Source of the DNA: Halobacillus ihumii
GTDB taxonomy: Bacteria > Bacillota > Bacilli > Bacillales > Halobacillaceae
Direction: 5' to 3'
Assembly: GCF_902726645.1 (NCBI RefSeq)
Contig: NZ_CACVAO010000001.1
Coordinates: 248,001 to 312,000 of the forward strand
Length of the DNA stretch: 64,000 nucleotides
The notes beneath the pieces were generated by a model. The model saw only the letters and a list, made by a program, of their open reading frames with translations, was not told the origin of the DNA and did not search any database. Below are positions 34,621-44,079 of the stretch, in pieces (the stretch's first letter is position 1; each line of letters opens with the position of its first letter). The translations under genes and the position numbers were made by a program.

Positions 34621-35856
34621 TCATTCCTGGACAAATTTCATTTTTTTCAAGTTAATATCTTTAATAAAGAAATAGACGAGTAAATGGCCGGCACCTACAA
34701 TTAAGAGAATGTATGGTATTCCAGTTTCCGGGGGAATGATCATAATGGCCAGTAAAAAAGTAAGAATCGATAAAACTCGTCCTCCATCCAGGAATATTTC
34801 TCTTACCACGATGTATTCGATCCTCATTTCCCCTGCGTTCCAGGACTTCCCTATAACATCGTAAGTCAAAGAAACATACGGAACGTAAAAAAACGGAAAG
34901 AAAATACCAGCAATAGCGCCATAAAGAAGGAGCAGCCCGAGACTGTCACTAATGATTAGCAAAAACACAGAAAGCGACAAGGCTAACCCTGCAAAAAATA
35001 TTGCCTTTTTTCTGTATCTCGGCCTTACCCATTTACCTACTAAAAAGAAAAACAAAAATGAAAATCCCGAGTAAACCAAGTTAAAGACACCGAGCGAAAA
35101 TTCACTTTTTGTTAAAAGGAAAATCCAAATTGATACAGCAAATAAGAAGGTCCCTTCTCGAAAACCCTGGGATACATGTGCTTGTAAAATGCGGTTCCAA
35201 CTATCATTATTTTTTCTTTCATCCATGATTCTTCTGAATGAAAAGTTTCCCTTCGCCTTTCGCCTCGATAATCCAAAACTTACCATAACCGCAACGATGA
35301 ACAAGGTAAACGAAATACCAAAAATCACTGTGTATCCTGTAAAGTTATCTAACCTTGAGATAACAAATCCAGCAAAAAGCGGCCCTGTCATCCCTCCAAA
35401 TGATTGAAGTATCCCTAGAAATCCATTAAAGAAATCCCTGGTGTCCGGCTCTGTGATTTCGAATGTCAATACATTAAAGGCTAACCAGTAAAACCCATAT
35501 CCTACGCCAAGCAGTGAGCCCAGAAACAAATTATACGACGCGGCATGTTCCCCTATTATTAGTACCATTAGAAAAAATAAAGAGAGAACGGTTACTCCCG
35601 CTCTCAAAACGATGACCCGATCTATCCGTTTTGTCCACTTTCCAGCCACAATAAAAGTTAAAGGCTGCATAATATATATACACAAATTATAAAGCGCAAT
35701 CTCAGAATAACTGTTCGATTGTTTCCACAAGTATATATTAACAAACGTACTCGACAGAAAAATCCCAAGAGAATACAGACCACCAATTAACAATAAAAGG
35801 AGTAGATCTCTTGATACATTCTCTTGGTTCAGCCAAGTCTTCAGCATTCTCATCAT
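34621..35856 (-). CDS. yqgE: MFS transporter YqgE
   Basis: A 411-residue major facilitator with twelve predicted transmembrane helices, a cytoplasmic loop between helices 6 and 7 (SRRKAKGNFSFRR), and no recognisable substrate motif. It matches B. subtilis YqgE in position and type. It starts at ATG 35856 behind AAAGGAG, the first of two adjacent ATG codons. The transported compound is unknown. Confidence 0.82.
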   Translation of the reverse strand: MMRMLKTWLNQENVSRDLLLLLLIGGLYSLGIFLSSTFVNIYLWKQSNSYSEIALYNLCIYIMQPLTFIVAGKWTKRIDRVIVLRAGVTVLSLFFLMVLIIGEHAASYNLFLGSLLGVGYGFYWLAFNVLTFEITEPDTRDFFNGFLGILQSFGGMTGPLFAGFVISRLDNFTGYTVIFGISFTLFIVAVMVSFGLSRRKAKGNFSFRRIMDERKNNDSWNRILQAHVSQGFREGTFLFAVSIWIFLLTKSEFSLGVFNLVYSGFSFLFFFLVGKWVRPRYRKKAIFFAGLALSLSVFLLIISDSLGLLLLYGAIAGIFFPFFYVPYVSLTYDVIGKSWNAGEMRIEYIVVREIFLDGGRVLSILTFLLAIMIIPPETGIPYILLIVGAGHLLVYFFIKDINLKKMKFVQE

Positions 35857-35915
35857 AGTCGTATATCTCCTTTACATTCTGCTCTTAGTGTTGGCAGAAC
35901 AGAGGCAGATATACA

Positions 35916-35954
35916 AAAAAAGAGCGTCACGGAAATTACCGTGACGCTCTTTTT
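35916..35954. terminator. Terminator of sodA
   Basis: Perfect 15-bp stem around AGAGCGTCACGG with T-runs on both sides, between yqgE and sodA. On the minus strand it directly follows the sodA stop codon. Confidence 0.85.
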
Positions 35955-35963
35955 GAAGTTGAA

Positions 35964-36578
35964 TTATTTAGCTGCTTCGAAACGCTTCGCTACTTCATCC
36001 CAGTTTACTACGTTCCAGAATGCTGCAACATAGTCAGGACGACGGTTTTGATAATTTAGGTAGTAAGCATGCTCCCAAACATCAAGACCAAGGATTGGAG
36101 TTTTACCTTCCATGATTGGAGAATCCTGGTTAAGTGTATCAATGACTTCAAGCTCGCCATTATTTACAACAAGCCAAGCCCAACCTGAACCAAAACGACC
36201 TTTTGCAGTTGCTTCAAATTTTTCTTTAAACTCGTCAAAGCTACCGAAAGTATCGTTAATTTTCGTAGCAACTTCACCAGTTGGCTCACCGCCGCCATTT
36301 GGAGAAAGAACAGTCCAGAACAAGCTATGGTTTGCGTGCCCACCACCATTGCGGCGAACGGCAGTACGAATATCTTCTGGTACAGCTGAAAGATTATTCG
36401 CTAAAAGCTCATCCAATGATTTGTCTTGAAGAGATGTATTTCCTTCAAGCGCTGCATTTAGTTTAGTCACATAAGTGTTATGGTGTTTCGTATGGTGGAT
36501 GTTCATTGTCTCCTTATCGATTGTTGGTTCCAATGCATCGTAAGCATAAGGTAATTCTGGTAGTTCAAATTTAGCCAT
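35964..36578 (-). CDS. sodA: Superoxide dismutase (Mn-type)
   Basis: A 204-residue Fe/Mn superoxide dismutase. It has the metal ligands His27 (in MNIHHTKHH), His82 (HANHSLFW), Asp164 and His168 ([12 protein letters not shown]), and GGGEPTG. Gly/Gln patterns in the active site favour manganese. Placement beside pbpA and yqgE matches B. subtilis sodA. It starts at ATG 36578 behind AAGGAGGAG. Confidence 0.95.
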   Translation of the reverse strand: MAKFELPELPYAYDALEPTIDKETMNIHHTKHHNTYVTKLNAALEGNTSLQDKSLDELLANNLSAVPEDIRTAVRRNGGGHANHSLFWTVLSPNGGGEPTGEVATKINDTFGSFDEFKEKFEATAKGRFGSGWAWLVVNNGELEVIDTLNQDSPIMEGKTPILGLDVWEHAYYLNYQNRRPDYVAAFWNVVNWDEVAKRFEAAK

Positions 36579-36784
36579 GATTAAACTCCTCCTTTTATAA
36601 TATGTACAACTGATTAGTTCAAATGAACCTCTCTATTGTACAATACCAAACGGTTTTTTTTGTTGCAAATTTTTAGCATAATAAAATTTGCATCCGATAC
36701 TACTAATACCCCGCACCATGGATTCTCAAACATACTAATATATATTATGCAAAATTTATAGCTGGCTTTTGGAGGAAGACACAA

Positions 36785-36812
36785 AAAAACAAGCAATTCG
36801 TATTGCTTGTTG
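36785..36812 (-). terminator. Terminator of the tRNA cluster
   Basis: Minus-strand stem AACAAGCAAT with ATTGCTTGTT followed by seven T residues, just after tRNA-Phe. Confidence 0.88.
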
Positions 36813-36822
36813 AAAGTTCAAA

Positions 36823-36898
<76 letters not shown>

Positions 36899-36913
36899 GC
36901 TATATAATATTTT

Positions 36914-36991
<78 letters not shown>

Positions 36992-37101
36992 GTAATGTGG
37001 ATGAACCTTTATTTGGTTCCCATAATATTTTTTGTAAGACTGCTCCTCACGTTGCAAGTGACTTCGGTGATGCTTACGCTCGTCGCATGACCTACTCGGT
37101 C

Positions 37102-37147
37102 TTGCTCTACCCCGCGATAATGTGGGTGAACTTTTTACGCGGTTCCC
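37102..37147 (-). pseudogene. Truncated copy of tRNA-fMet leader and 5' end
   Basis: Between tRNA-Ser and tRNA-fMet, the 13 bases that begin tRNA-fMet (GCTCTACCCCGCG on the plus strand, 37104-37116) are repeated together with the spacer that precedes the tRNA (AATGTGG-TGAAC...GGTTCCC). The same block stands intact 125 bp away at 36977-37022. The rest of the duplicated tRNA is replaced by unrelated sequence. It looks like the relic of a duplicated tRNA gene. Confidence 0.6.
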
Positions 37148-37160
37148 GCTAACAGTAGAA

Positions 37161-37253
37161 TGGCGGAGGAGGAGGGATTCGAACCCCCGCGGGCCGTGAA
37201 GCCCCTGTCGGTTTTCAAGACCGATCCCTTCAGCCAAACTTGGGTACTCCTCC
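37161..37253 (-). tRNA. tRNA-Ser (UGA)
   Basis: A 93-nt class II tRNA with a long variable arm (CAGGGGCTTCACGGCCCGC) and anticodon TGA (CGGTCTTGAAAACCG). The acceptor is GGAGGAG, and CCA is encoded. Confidence 0.96.
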
Positions 37254-37262
37254 GCGATTTTA

Positions 37263-37339
37263 TGGTGGACCCTGCAGGACTCGAACCTGCGACCGATCGG
37301 TTATGAGCCGATAGCTCTAACCAGCTGAGCTAAGGGTCC
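37263..37339 (-). tRNA. tRNA-Ile2 (CAU, lysidine type)
   Basis: A 77-nt tRNA with acceptor GGACCCT and anticodon CAT in TCGGCTCATAACCGA. The sequence closely follows the Bacillus tRNA-Ile2 that reads AUA after TilS converts C34 to lysidine. It is neither initiator nor elongator Met, as judged by the acceptor and T-arm (GGTCGCAGGTTCGAGTCC). CCA is encoded. Confidence 0.88.
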
Positions 37340-37343
37340 AACA

Positions 37344-37420
37344 TGGGGCGGTTGATGGGGATCGAACCCACGAATGCCGGAACCACAATCCGGTGCGTTA
37401 ACCACTTCGCCACAACCGCC
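37344..37420 (-). tRNA. tRNA-His (GUG)
   Basis: A 77-nt tRNA with anticodon GTG (GGATTGTGGTTCC). The acceptor has the extra G(-1) that pairs with C73 (GGCGGTTG with CAACCGCC), a tRNA-His identity mark. CCA is encoded. Confidence 0.96.
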
Positions 37421-37518
37421 ATAATTAAAAGGAATTATATGTATTAAAAATTAACTCAATGTTAACTGGGTAACGATTATTATTCTGTATCATCTAAACA
37501 ATCAGAAGGAGTTATTAG

Positions 37519-37592
37519 TAGCGGCGGAGGGGATCGAACCCCCGACCTCACGGGTATGAACCGTACGCTCTAGCCAGCTGAGCTACACCGCC
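37519..37592 (-). tRNA. Elongator tRNA-Met (CAU)
   Basis: A 74-nt tRNA (without CCA) with acceptor GGCGGTG and anticodon CAT in ACGGTTCATACCCGT. The sequence matches Bacillus elongator tRNA-Met. Unlike the other five tRNAs here, the three bases after the discriminator read CTA, so CCA must be added by nucleotidyltransferase. It is the first gene of the cluster; a promoter lies 33 bp upstream. Confidence 0.95.
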
Positions 37593-37624
37593 ATATTGAT
37601 CGCTACAACGAAGCGACGCATATT

Positions 37625-37654
37625 AATATACCATGTTTAAAAACAGTCTGTCAA
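37625..37654 (-). promoter_or_regulatory. Promoter of the tRNA cluster
   Basis: On the minus strand TTGACA (37654-37649), an 18-nt spacer, TATATT (37630-37625), about 33 bp before tRNA-Met. Confidence 0.8.
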
Positions 37655-37750
37655 CAAAAACTTCAGCATTTATGTACGAGTTAATTTCGCGACAAAAATA
37701 ATATAGCATGCCCTGACCGAGCTTTCAATACCTTTTAACAAAATTATTAT

Positions 37751-37792
37751 TAAAAAACAGAAGGACAGTGCTCAAAACATGCCCTTCTGTTT
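37751..37792 (-). terminator. Terminator of the Na/Pi cotransporter gene
   Basis: Stem AAACAGAAGG with CCTTCTGTTT followed by T-rich sequence on the minus strand. Confidence 0.75.
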
Positions 37793-37800
37793 GTCTTGCA

Positions 37801-39438
37801 TTATAAGCTTTCTTTCTCTCCTAGAACTTCTTCTGCAATATTTACCGCATGGTCCCCAATACGTTCAAGGTTGCTCAGCATATCCACGAAAACTATTCCG
37901 GCTTGTCCAGAACATACCCCTTCATTCATACGAATAATGTGTTTTTTACGGAAACTGCGTTCCATACGATCCAACTCATTTTCTTTCTGTACGACGGCCA
38001 AAGCTTCTTCCCTGTCCATACTTTCAAGTGCCTTGGTCGCTTGTTTCACCGTCATTAATGTTAAATCAAGCATATCATTCAAATCTTTTAGTGCCTGTTC
38101 AGTTAAATCAATTTTATTTGAATTCTTGTAATCGATCAATTCGATAATGTTCTCAAAATGGTCCCCTATCCGTTCTATATCTCTTACGGAGTCCATCAAA
38201 GCCGAATGCTTATGACTATCCTCATCTGTTAAAGAAGCTTGCGAAAGAGAAACCAGGTAATCGGTTATTTTCCTGTCTAAATTATTGAGTGCTTCCTCAA
38301 TTTGCATAGCCATTTCAGAATGCTTTTTCTGTTTATTATTTAAATACAAACTGGTTTCTTCTAAACCTTTATAAGCATATTCACCCATGCGGATGACTTC
38401 TTCCTTGGCTTGATCTAAAGCCAGAGATGGAGATTGTTCAATAAAGATTGGGTCTAGATGCTGTGGTTTAAATTCAATGACAGAATCATCACCTGGGATG
38501 AGACGGGTGACTATCCAAGCCAATACAGCTATAAACGGAAATTGTACAATAGTATTTAGAATATTAAATGACCCGTGGGCAAAGGCAATGGTCATTTCAG
38601 GTTCTAAATTCAGCGCCTCTCTCAGCCAGTCAACGTAGGCTGTATAAGGTACTAAGAGAATCAGGGCTACCGTGGTCCCAACAACGTTAAATATAACATG
38701 GACGAATGCTGCTCTCCTAGCTGCTACACTGGCACCGATGGCGGCAAGAACTGCTGTTATGGTGGTTCCTATGTTGTCTCCGAACAGTACAGGCAAAGCA
38801 GCTTGCAAGCTGATCAAACCTTCCCCAAACAGCCCCTGCAAGATACCGATAGTTGCACTGGAGCTTTGTACAATAACTGTGAATAGTGTTCCAATAACTA
38901 CCCCGAGGATCGGATTGTTACTCATACTGACTGTAAGCTCCTGGAAGGCGTCAAGTGAACGAAGTGGTTTCATTCCCCCACTCATTAGTTCAAGACCGAA
39001 GAAAAGTGAACCTAGTCCAAATATAGTTTGTCCAAGATAAGTAACTCGCTTATTTTTAAAGAAGAATATTAAAAATGCACCAACAGCTAGAATGGGCAGA
39101 CCATATGCTTTAATATCGACACCGATAATAAATGCTGTCATCGTAGTTCCGATGTTAGCCCCCATGATAACACCAATAGCTTGTCGTAACGACATAAATC
39201 CTGCGTTAACAAGCCCAACAGTCAATACTGTTGTCGTGGAACTACTCTGGACTAATGCTGTTACTAAAGCACCTGAAAGAACTCCTAAAAAAGGGTTCCT
39301 AGTGAAGCGGTCAAGCAGGTCGCGCAATCGGTCTCCTGCCACCTTTTGCAGACCATCTCCCATATATTTAATACCAAAAAGGAATATACCTAGACCACCA
39401 ATGAATTGAAATATCATTTGTTGAACATTGATATCCAC
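37801..39438 (-). CDS. Na+/phosphate cotransporter family protein (NptA-like) with PhoU domain
   Basis: A protein of about 545 residues. The N-terminal two-thirds is a type II Na/Pi transporter with two repeats (ALVTALVQSSSTTTVLTVG and GTLFTVIVQSSSATIGIL, both with the QSSS motif). The C-terminal part (from about 340) is a PhoU-like helical domain. It should move phosphate with sodium, which suits a salt-rich habitat. I prefer GTG 39438 as the start (a GGAGG site lies just before, with short spacing), giving MDINVQQMIFQFIGGLGIF; ATG 39462 is the alternative, without a site. It has no counterpart here in B. subtilis. A Pho-like half-site pair lies in its upstream region. Confidence 0.85.
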   Translation of the reverse strand: MDINVQQMIFQFIGGLGIFLFGIKYMGDGLQKVAGDRLRDLLDRFTRNPFLGVLSGALVTALVQSSSTTTVLTVGLVNAGFMSLRQAIGVIMGANIGTTMTAFIIGVDIKAYGLPILAVGAFLIFFFKNKRVTYLGQTIFGLGSLFFGLELMSGGMKPLRSLDAFQELTVSMSNNPILGVVIGTLFTVIVQSSSATIGILQGLFGEGLISLQAALPVLFGDNIGTTITAVLAAIGASVAARRAAFVHVIFNVVGTTVALILLVPYTAYVDWLREALNLEPEMTIAFAHGSFNILNTIVQFPFIAVLAWIVTRLIPGDDSVIEFKPQHLDPIFIEQSPSLALDQAKEEVIRMGEYAYKGLEETSLYLNNKQKKHSEMAMQIEEALNNLDRKITDYLVSLSQASLTDEDSHKHSALMDSVRDIERIGDHFENIIELIDYKNSNKIDLTEQALKDLNDMLDLTLMTVKQATKALESMDREEALAVVQKENELDRMERSFRKKHIIRMNEGVCSGQAGIVFVDMLSNLERIGDHAVNIAEEVLGEKESL

Positions 39439-39545
39439 TTTCCTCCACCCTTTCTCATCCAATTATTTTACATATTTTTATCTTTATAAACACCTTTCTC
39501 ATTATTGCCGATCATGATTTGGTTTGTAAAGACAATCTCGAAATC

Positions 39546-39573
39546 TTAACATTAAATTTACATTCCTTTTTAT
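39546..39573 (+). promoter_or_regulatory. Possible PhoP half-sites in the NptA-DUF1189 divergent region
   Basis: TTAACA (39546-39551) and TTTACA (39557-39562) lie 11 bp apart, followed by the weaker TTTTAT at 39568. This is the period of the Pho box at 32343-32381, but the orientation is toward the DUF1189 gene and only two repeats match well. PhoP control of the phosphate transporter gene would make sense; the evidence is weak. Confidence 0.35.
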
Positions 39574-39646
39574 ATAGTTTAGTTTTACTTGCATATACGG
39601 TGGATTGTCGATTACTATAGAAACGGAAAATAAAGGAGATATAACC

Positions 39647-40147
39647 ATGAGTAAAACGCAACAGCTAATCAAAAGTTTCTACCATTTCAAAATGCTCGCA
39701 GCTTTCCGCATTCAGCCAGTAGGTAAAGCCATCAGCTACCTCTTTTATTTAAGTTTGGTTGTCCTTATTCCTGTACTAACCAGTTCAGTCTATACATATT
39801 TAAGTGGTCAAGATACATTAAACGGTACCATAAGCCGAGGAATTTCAAGCGGTATATTTGTGGTCATCTTCCTGCCGTTTATTTTTTTCTTAATTGCTCT
39901 CAGTCTATTTGTACTCGTATCGATTATCGCAGCGTTAGCCATTCCTTACATACAAATTAAAGGCTTACGAGCTGATTACAAACAGTTATGGAACATTTCA
40001 GCATTTGCCATTACCGCCCCCACTTTGGTTCTTGTTACTGTGGAATCTTTCATATGGTCTGGTTCCATGCTGATTTATTTATATTTACTTTTTTCACTGT
40101 CTTATGTTCTATACACACTTAGGTTTCTCCCTAAACGCCCTAAATAA
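39647..40147 (+). CDS. yqgB: DUF1189 membrane protein
   Basis: A 166-residue polytopic membrane protein of the DUF1189 type, with four to five hydrophobic segments, beginning MSKTQQLIKSFYHFKMLAAF. B. subtilis yqgB encodes a DUF1189 protein near this position; the gene symbol rests on family and place. The start is ATG 39647 behind AAAGGAGATATAACC. It is monocistronic with a strong terminator. Confidence 0.75.
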   Translation: MSKTQQLIKSFYHFKMLAAFRIQPVGKAISYLFYLSLVVLIPVLTSSVYTYLSGQDTLNGTISRGISSGIFVVIFLPFIFFLIALSLFVLVSIIAALAIPYIQIKGLRADYKQLWNISAFAITAPTLVLVTVESFIWSGSMLIYLYLLFSLSYVLYTLRFLPKRPK

Positions 40148-40176
40148 CCCCTTTGCTACAATAAGCAAAGGGGTTC
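40146..40176. terminator. Bidirectional terminator after the DUF1189 gene
   Basis: Perfect stem AACCCCTTTGCT with AGCAAAGGGGTT around a 5-nt loop. Confidence 0.85.
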
Positions 40177-40192
40177 AGATGGGAATCACTCT

Positions 40193-40822
40193 TCAATTGT
40201 GTTTTTTTACGAGAATCTTCGTACCATCGACAGCCATTACCTTGACTTGTTCATTTTTATAAATCCATTTTCCATTTGATAATGCACTATATTCTTCTTC
40301 ACCAATTTTTATCGTACCTGATGGTCTCATATCAGTTAATGCTTTACCAGTAAGACCGACTAAGCCCGCATACGATTCTTTCATTGAATTATATCCCATC
40401 TCTGCAGATAACTGATCAACGAGCGTAATTTTCGTCCACATGTCACGCCTTTTAAAAACTTTAAGAAATAACAGCGAAGCTGCTCCTCCAATCAGTACTC
40501 CAATCACACTATACATCCCGGCTATCCAGTTAGGGGCCGTCAAACTCACAGCAATAATCATAACTGCTACGCCTATTGTAGCGAGCGTGCCGTCATTCAC
40601 GACTTTTCCATCTATTATAATTAAAATTAACCCAAACAAATAAACAACCATCATCATTACAAACATGTCAAATGTTAAATAAGAAGAAAAGTATATGGTT
40701 ATAAAGCCTAATCCAAGCAAACCTAATAACCCTCGCATATTTACTAACAATTCACCGATTAGAAACATCGTCCCAAATAACGTGATCAGTAACACAACCC
40801 AATTATAGGAAAGTAAGTCCAT
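40193..40822 (-). CDS. NfeD-family membrane protein
   Basis: A 209-residue protein with five or so transmembrane helices in the first 125 residues and a C-terminal OB-fold domain with the NfeD signature (GLVGLTGKALTDMRPSGTIKI, then GTKILVKK). NfeD proteins are normally encoded beside a flotillin/stomatin partner; none is next to this gene. It lacks the N-terminal protease domain of long NfeD. Its role may be in membrane microdomain organisation, by family analogy. Confidence 0.8.
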   Translation of the reverse strand: MDLLSYNWVVLLITLFGTMFLIGELLVNMRGLLGLLGLGFITIYFSSYLTFDMFVMMMVVYLFGLILIIIDGKVVNDGTLATIGVAVMIIAVSLTAPNWIAGMYSVIGVLIGGAASLLFLKVFKRRDMWTKITLVDQLSAEMGYNSMKESYAGLVGLTGKALTDMRPSGTIKIGEEEYSALSNGKWIYKNEQVKVMAVDGTKILVKKHN

Positions 40823-41092
40823 CTAGTTCACACCCTCTCGCCTTCACTTCAAGATAATATATATACGATTCATGTTTAGAAAATGTTTCATGTTTATTGA
40901 TTGATTTTAAAACTATGTAAACCATGATATAATCTGTTAAGCTGTTCACACAAGAAAAGTACTGACACAAAATATTTACATTCAAATTGTCTTTATTCAA
41001 GGGGCATGACTTCTCATTTGCAAGAATACCCCTTATAATTAAGGATGGTTATAAAGTAAAACCTTTTTTCATATATAAAGGAGCGATTCTAT

Positions 41093-42202
41093 ATGGCAAT
41101 AACTCACAGAAAAGATACCCGCCCTGTAAAAGTGGGAGATCTTACAATTGGTGGAGCAGATCAAGTTGTGATTCAATCCATGACGACAACTAAAACACAT
41201 GATGTGGAAGCTACTGTGGCAGAAATTAAACGTCTCGAAGAAGCAGGCTGTCAAGTTGTCCGGGTAGCTTGTCCTGATGATCGTGCAGCAGATGCCATTC
41301 CTGAAATAAAAAAACGTATTAACATTCCACTTGTTGTAGATATTCATTTCGATTATAAAAAAGCGTTAAAGGCTATCGAAGGTGGAGCTGACAAGATCCG
41401 AATAAATCCTGGTAATATCGGTAAACGAGAAAAGGTTGAAGCAGTCGTGGAAGCTGCCAAAGCTAAAGGAATTCCAATTCGTATTGGAGTGAACGCTGGG
41501 TCATTAGAACGCCATATCTTAGAAAAATATGGTTATCCAACAGCTGAAGGTATGGTGGAAAGTGCGCTTCATCATATTAAAATTCTTGAGGACCTTGATT
41601 TCCATGATATTATCGTTTCACTTAAAGCTTCTGATGTTAAATTAGCGACTGAAGCATATGAAAAAGCAGCTGAAGCCATTTCCTACCCTCTTCATTTGGG
41701 GATTACTGAATCTGGTACGCTGTTTGCCGGAACGGTTAAAAGTGCAGCAGGGCTTGGAGCTATCCTAAGCAAAGGGATCGGAAGCACGCTAAGAATCAGC
41801 TTGAGCGCTGACCCAGTCGAGGAAGTTAAAGTAGCCCGTGAACTTCTTAAATCCTTTGGGCTGGCATCAAATGCGGCAACATTAATTTCTTGTCCTACTT
41901 GCGGACGGATTGAGATCGACTTAATTGCGATTGCTAATGAAGTCGAAGAATATATTCAAACGATCAAAGCACCGATTAAAGTAGCTGTTCTCGGTTGTGC
42001 TGTGAATGGGCCCGGCGAAGCTCGTGAAGCCGATATAGGTATAGCAGGTGCAAGAGGAGAAGGACTACTGTTCCGACACGGGGAAATCATTCGTAAAGTT
42101 CCAGAGGAAATCATGGTAGATGAACTGAAAAAAGAAGTGGATAAACTTGCTGAAGAACATTATGAAAAAGAACGTCTAGAAAAAGAAAAACAAAACGCAT
42201 AA
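41093..42202 (+). CDS. ispG: 4-hydroxy-3-methylbut-2-enyl-diphosphate synthase (IspG)
   Basis: A 369-residue [4Fe-4S] enzyme of the non-mevalonate (MEP) isoprenoid pathway. It converts methylerythritol cyclodiphosphate to HMBPP. The TIM-barrel part begins [13 protein letters not shown]. The cluster cysteines are in ISCPTCGR and [14 protein letters not shown], followed by GLLFRHGE. The C-terminal tail is K/E-rich. The start is behind AAAGGAG. It matches B. subtilis yqfY (ispG). Confidence 0.97.
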   Translation: MAITHRKDTRPVKVGDLTIGGADQVVIQSMTTTKTHDVEATVAEIKRLEEAGCQVVRVACPDDRAADAIPEIKKRINIPLVVDIHFDYKKALKAIEGGADKIRINPGNIGKREKVEAVVEAAKAKGIPIRIGVNAGSLERHILEKYGYPTAEGMVESALHHIKILEDLDFHDIIVSLKASDVKLATEAYEKAAEAISYPLHLGITESGTLFAGTVKSAAGLGAILSKGIGSTLRISLSADPVEEVKVARELLKSFGLASNAATLISCPTCGRIEIDLIAIANEVEEYIQTIKAPIKVAVLGCAVNGPGEAREADIGIAGARGEGLLFRHGEIIRKVPEEIMVDELKKEVDKLAEEHYEKERLEKEKQNA

Positions 42203-42207
42203 TTGCA

Positions 42208-42242
42208 GAAAAAGGTGGACCGATAAACGGTCCACCTTTTTT
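42208..42242 (+). terminator. Terminator of ispG
   Basis: Perfect 12-bp stem AAAAGGTGGACC with GGTCCACCTTTT and a T-run, just after ispG. Confidence 0.9.
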
Positions 42243-42249
42243 GCTTTTG

Positions 42250-42663
42250 CTAAAATATATTGGCTGCCGAGGCAAAGAATAAGGAGAACAATATTGATAC
42301 AGCACTAATAATAAGTGCCATATTTCCAAGTGTATCTGCACCTTGACGTTTTCCAATAATACCGAAGACGATCCCCACAATCCCTAATAAAAGGGGAGCA
42401 AAGAAAAAGGAAAGGATAGCTGCGGATAACCCTATCCATGCCATACCTGTATTCACTTCATCCTGCATTGTAGTCTCACGCTCATCAGAGTTCATTGCCT
42501 GATTCATCGGCATTGCTTCTTCAGCAAACTCTTCCTCATAGCTGTCTCCGTATACTGGATCATTAGATCTTTCTTCAGCATCGCTTACTTGATCTAATTG
42601 ATCTTCAGTTTCCGGAGTTTCCTCCGTACTATGATTCCCTACCCTTTCTTTGGGTTCATTCAT
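42250..42663 (-). CDS. yqfX: DUF4190-type membrane protein YqfX
   Basis: A 137-residue protein. An acidic, glutamate-rich N-terminal half (about residues 1-75) is followed by two transmembrane helices (from WIGLSAAILSFFFAPLLLGI and ALIISAVSILFSLFF) separated by GKRQGADTLG. The length and position after ispG match B. subtilis YqfX. The start is ATG 42663 behind GAGGGTGATT. Its function is unknown. Confidence 0.78.
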   Translation of the reverse strand: MNEPKERVGNHSTEETPETEDQLDQVSDAEERSNDPVYGDSYEEEFAEEAMPMNQAMNSDERETTMQDEVNTGMAWIGLSAAILSFFFAPLLLGIVGIVFGIIGKRQGADTLGNMALIISAVSILFSLFFASAANIF

Positions 42664-42850
42664 GAGATAATCACCCTCACTTTCTAATTGGAGAATCAAG
42701 TATAGTATGTGAAGGGATCTCTTTTTTAATGAAGGAAGTTGATGGGAATTAATGATGGAAATAATTCATTTAATATGCACTGATTAGTGGAACAATTGCC
42801 TTCTCCTATCATACGTTGTATGGAATAAGGAAACGGAGGAGTATCGATAT

Positions 42851-43135
42851 ATGAAACATGTGGCACAACAGATTGTGATGCAGAAATTAAGGCAATTAAC
42901 TGTTGAGGATATTCTTCACTACAGCCAAAAATACCATATTAAGGTAACTAAAAATGAAGCCAAACAAATTGTGACCGCTCTTAAGAAAAATCAGGAAAAT
43001 CCTTTCGATCCTGCTGGAAGAAAGCGTATGTTGAAAAATTTAGCGGCCATCACTTCTACTGAAACTGCAAAATCAGTTCAGCACATACTCATTAAACTTG
43101 CTAAGGAACACGGTGTTGAACATTGGCTTCAATAA
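42851..43135 (+). CDS. yqfT: DUF2624 family protein YqfT
   Basis: A 94-residue basic, helical protein with KITKNEAKQIVTALKK-like features and a short tail. It matches the DUF2624 family (B. subtilis YqfT), conserved in Bacillaceae beside the nfo gene; the function is unknown. The start follows GGAGGAG. B. subtilis zur, yqfU and yqfW are absent between yqfX and this gene. Confidence 0.78.
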   Translation: MKHVAQQIVMQKLRQLTVEDILHYSQKYHIKVTKNEAKQIVTALKKNQENPFDPAGRKRMLKNLAAITSTETAKSVQHILIKLAKEHGVEHWLQ

Positions 43136-43137
43136 AA

Positions 43138-43164
43138 AAGAGAGTGCCTTAATGCACTCTCCTT
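43138..43164. terminator. Terminator between yqfT and nfo
   Basis: Stem GAGAGTGC with GCACTCTC around a 6-nt loop, in the short gap between convergent genes. Confidence 0.75.
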
Positions 43165-43168
43165 CAAA

Positions 43169-44062
43169 TTATTGCTGCATAATTTTATCCTTTAATTCTT
43201 CATCATAATTTCCCGCTTTCAGCATATCAATTTCAAAACGATAAGGAGGCTTTTTATTTTTCTTATCCTCTCCTACATAGGGTGTTTCTAAAATTTTCGG
43301 AACATCTTTAAAACTCGGATGGTGGACAACATAATGCAGGGCTTTAAAACCGATATGTCCAAAACCAATATTCTCATGTCGGTCTTTTCTTGCCCCTTGA
43401 ATGTTTTTGCTATCGTTCACATGAACAACCTTGATACGATCCACTCCGATAATCCGGTCGAATTCATTGAGGACGCCGTCAAAATCCTCTACAACATTAT
43501 AGCCAGCATCATGAATATGACAAGTGTCCATGCAGACCGAAAGCTTTTCATTTAACGTCACACCTTCGATAATTTCTGCAAGCTCTTCGAAACTTCGTCC
43601 GCATTCTGAGCCCTTGCCAGCCATTGTTTCTAAAGCGATCTGTACATTCTGATCTTTGTGCAGTACTTCGTTCAATCCCTCAATAATCTTTGGAATCCCT
43701 TTGTCGACTCCCTGCCCTACATGTGAGCCAGGATGCAAAACAATTTGCTTTGAACCTAAAGCTTCCGTTCGGTTAATCTCATTCTTTAAAAAGTCTATCC
43801 CTAGTTGAAAGGTCTCTGGCTTAGTAGTATTACCGATATTTATAATGTATGGCGCGTGAACAACAAATTCATCGATACCATTTGCCTTCATATGTTCAGT
43901 TCCGGCCTCAATATTTAATTCTTCAATTGGACGCCTTCTCGTATTCTGGGGTGCGCCAGTATAGATCATAAATGTAGATGAACCATATGACTCAGCTTCC
44001 TCACTCGCACCTAACAGCATTTTCTTCCCTTTCATGGAAACATGTGAACCAATCTTAACCAT
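43169..44062 (-). CDS. nfo: Endonuclease IV (AP endonuclease)
   Basis: A 297-residue metal-dependent apurinic/apyrimidinic endonuclease with a TIM barrel and the trinuclear zinc ligands. These are seen in [45 protein letters not shown] and VVHVNDSKN. It repairs abasic sites and blocked 3' ends. The start is taken at ATG 44062, 7 nt behind GAGGAG; a GTG three codons upstream overlaps the site. B. subtilis calls it yqfS. It lies 17 bp after the helicase gene cshB. Confidence 0.95.
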   Translation of the reverse strand: MVKIGSHVSMKGKKMLLGASEEAESYGSSTFMIYTGAPQNTRRRPIEELNIEAGTEHMKANGIDEFVVHAPYIINIGNTTKPETFQLGIDFLKNEINRTEALGSKQIVLHPGSHVGQGVDKGIPKIIEGLNEVLHKDQNVQIALETMAGKGSECGRSFEELAEIIEGVTLNEKLSVCMDTCHIHDAGYNVVEDFDGVLNEFDRIIGVDRIKVVHVNDSKNIQGARKDRHENIGFGHIGFKALHYVVHHPSFKDVPKILETPYVGEDKKNKKPPYRFEIDMLKAGNYDEELKDKIMQQ

Positions 44063-44079
44063 ATTTTTCACTCCTCTAA

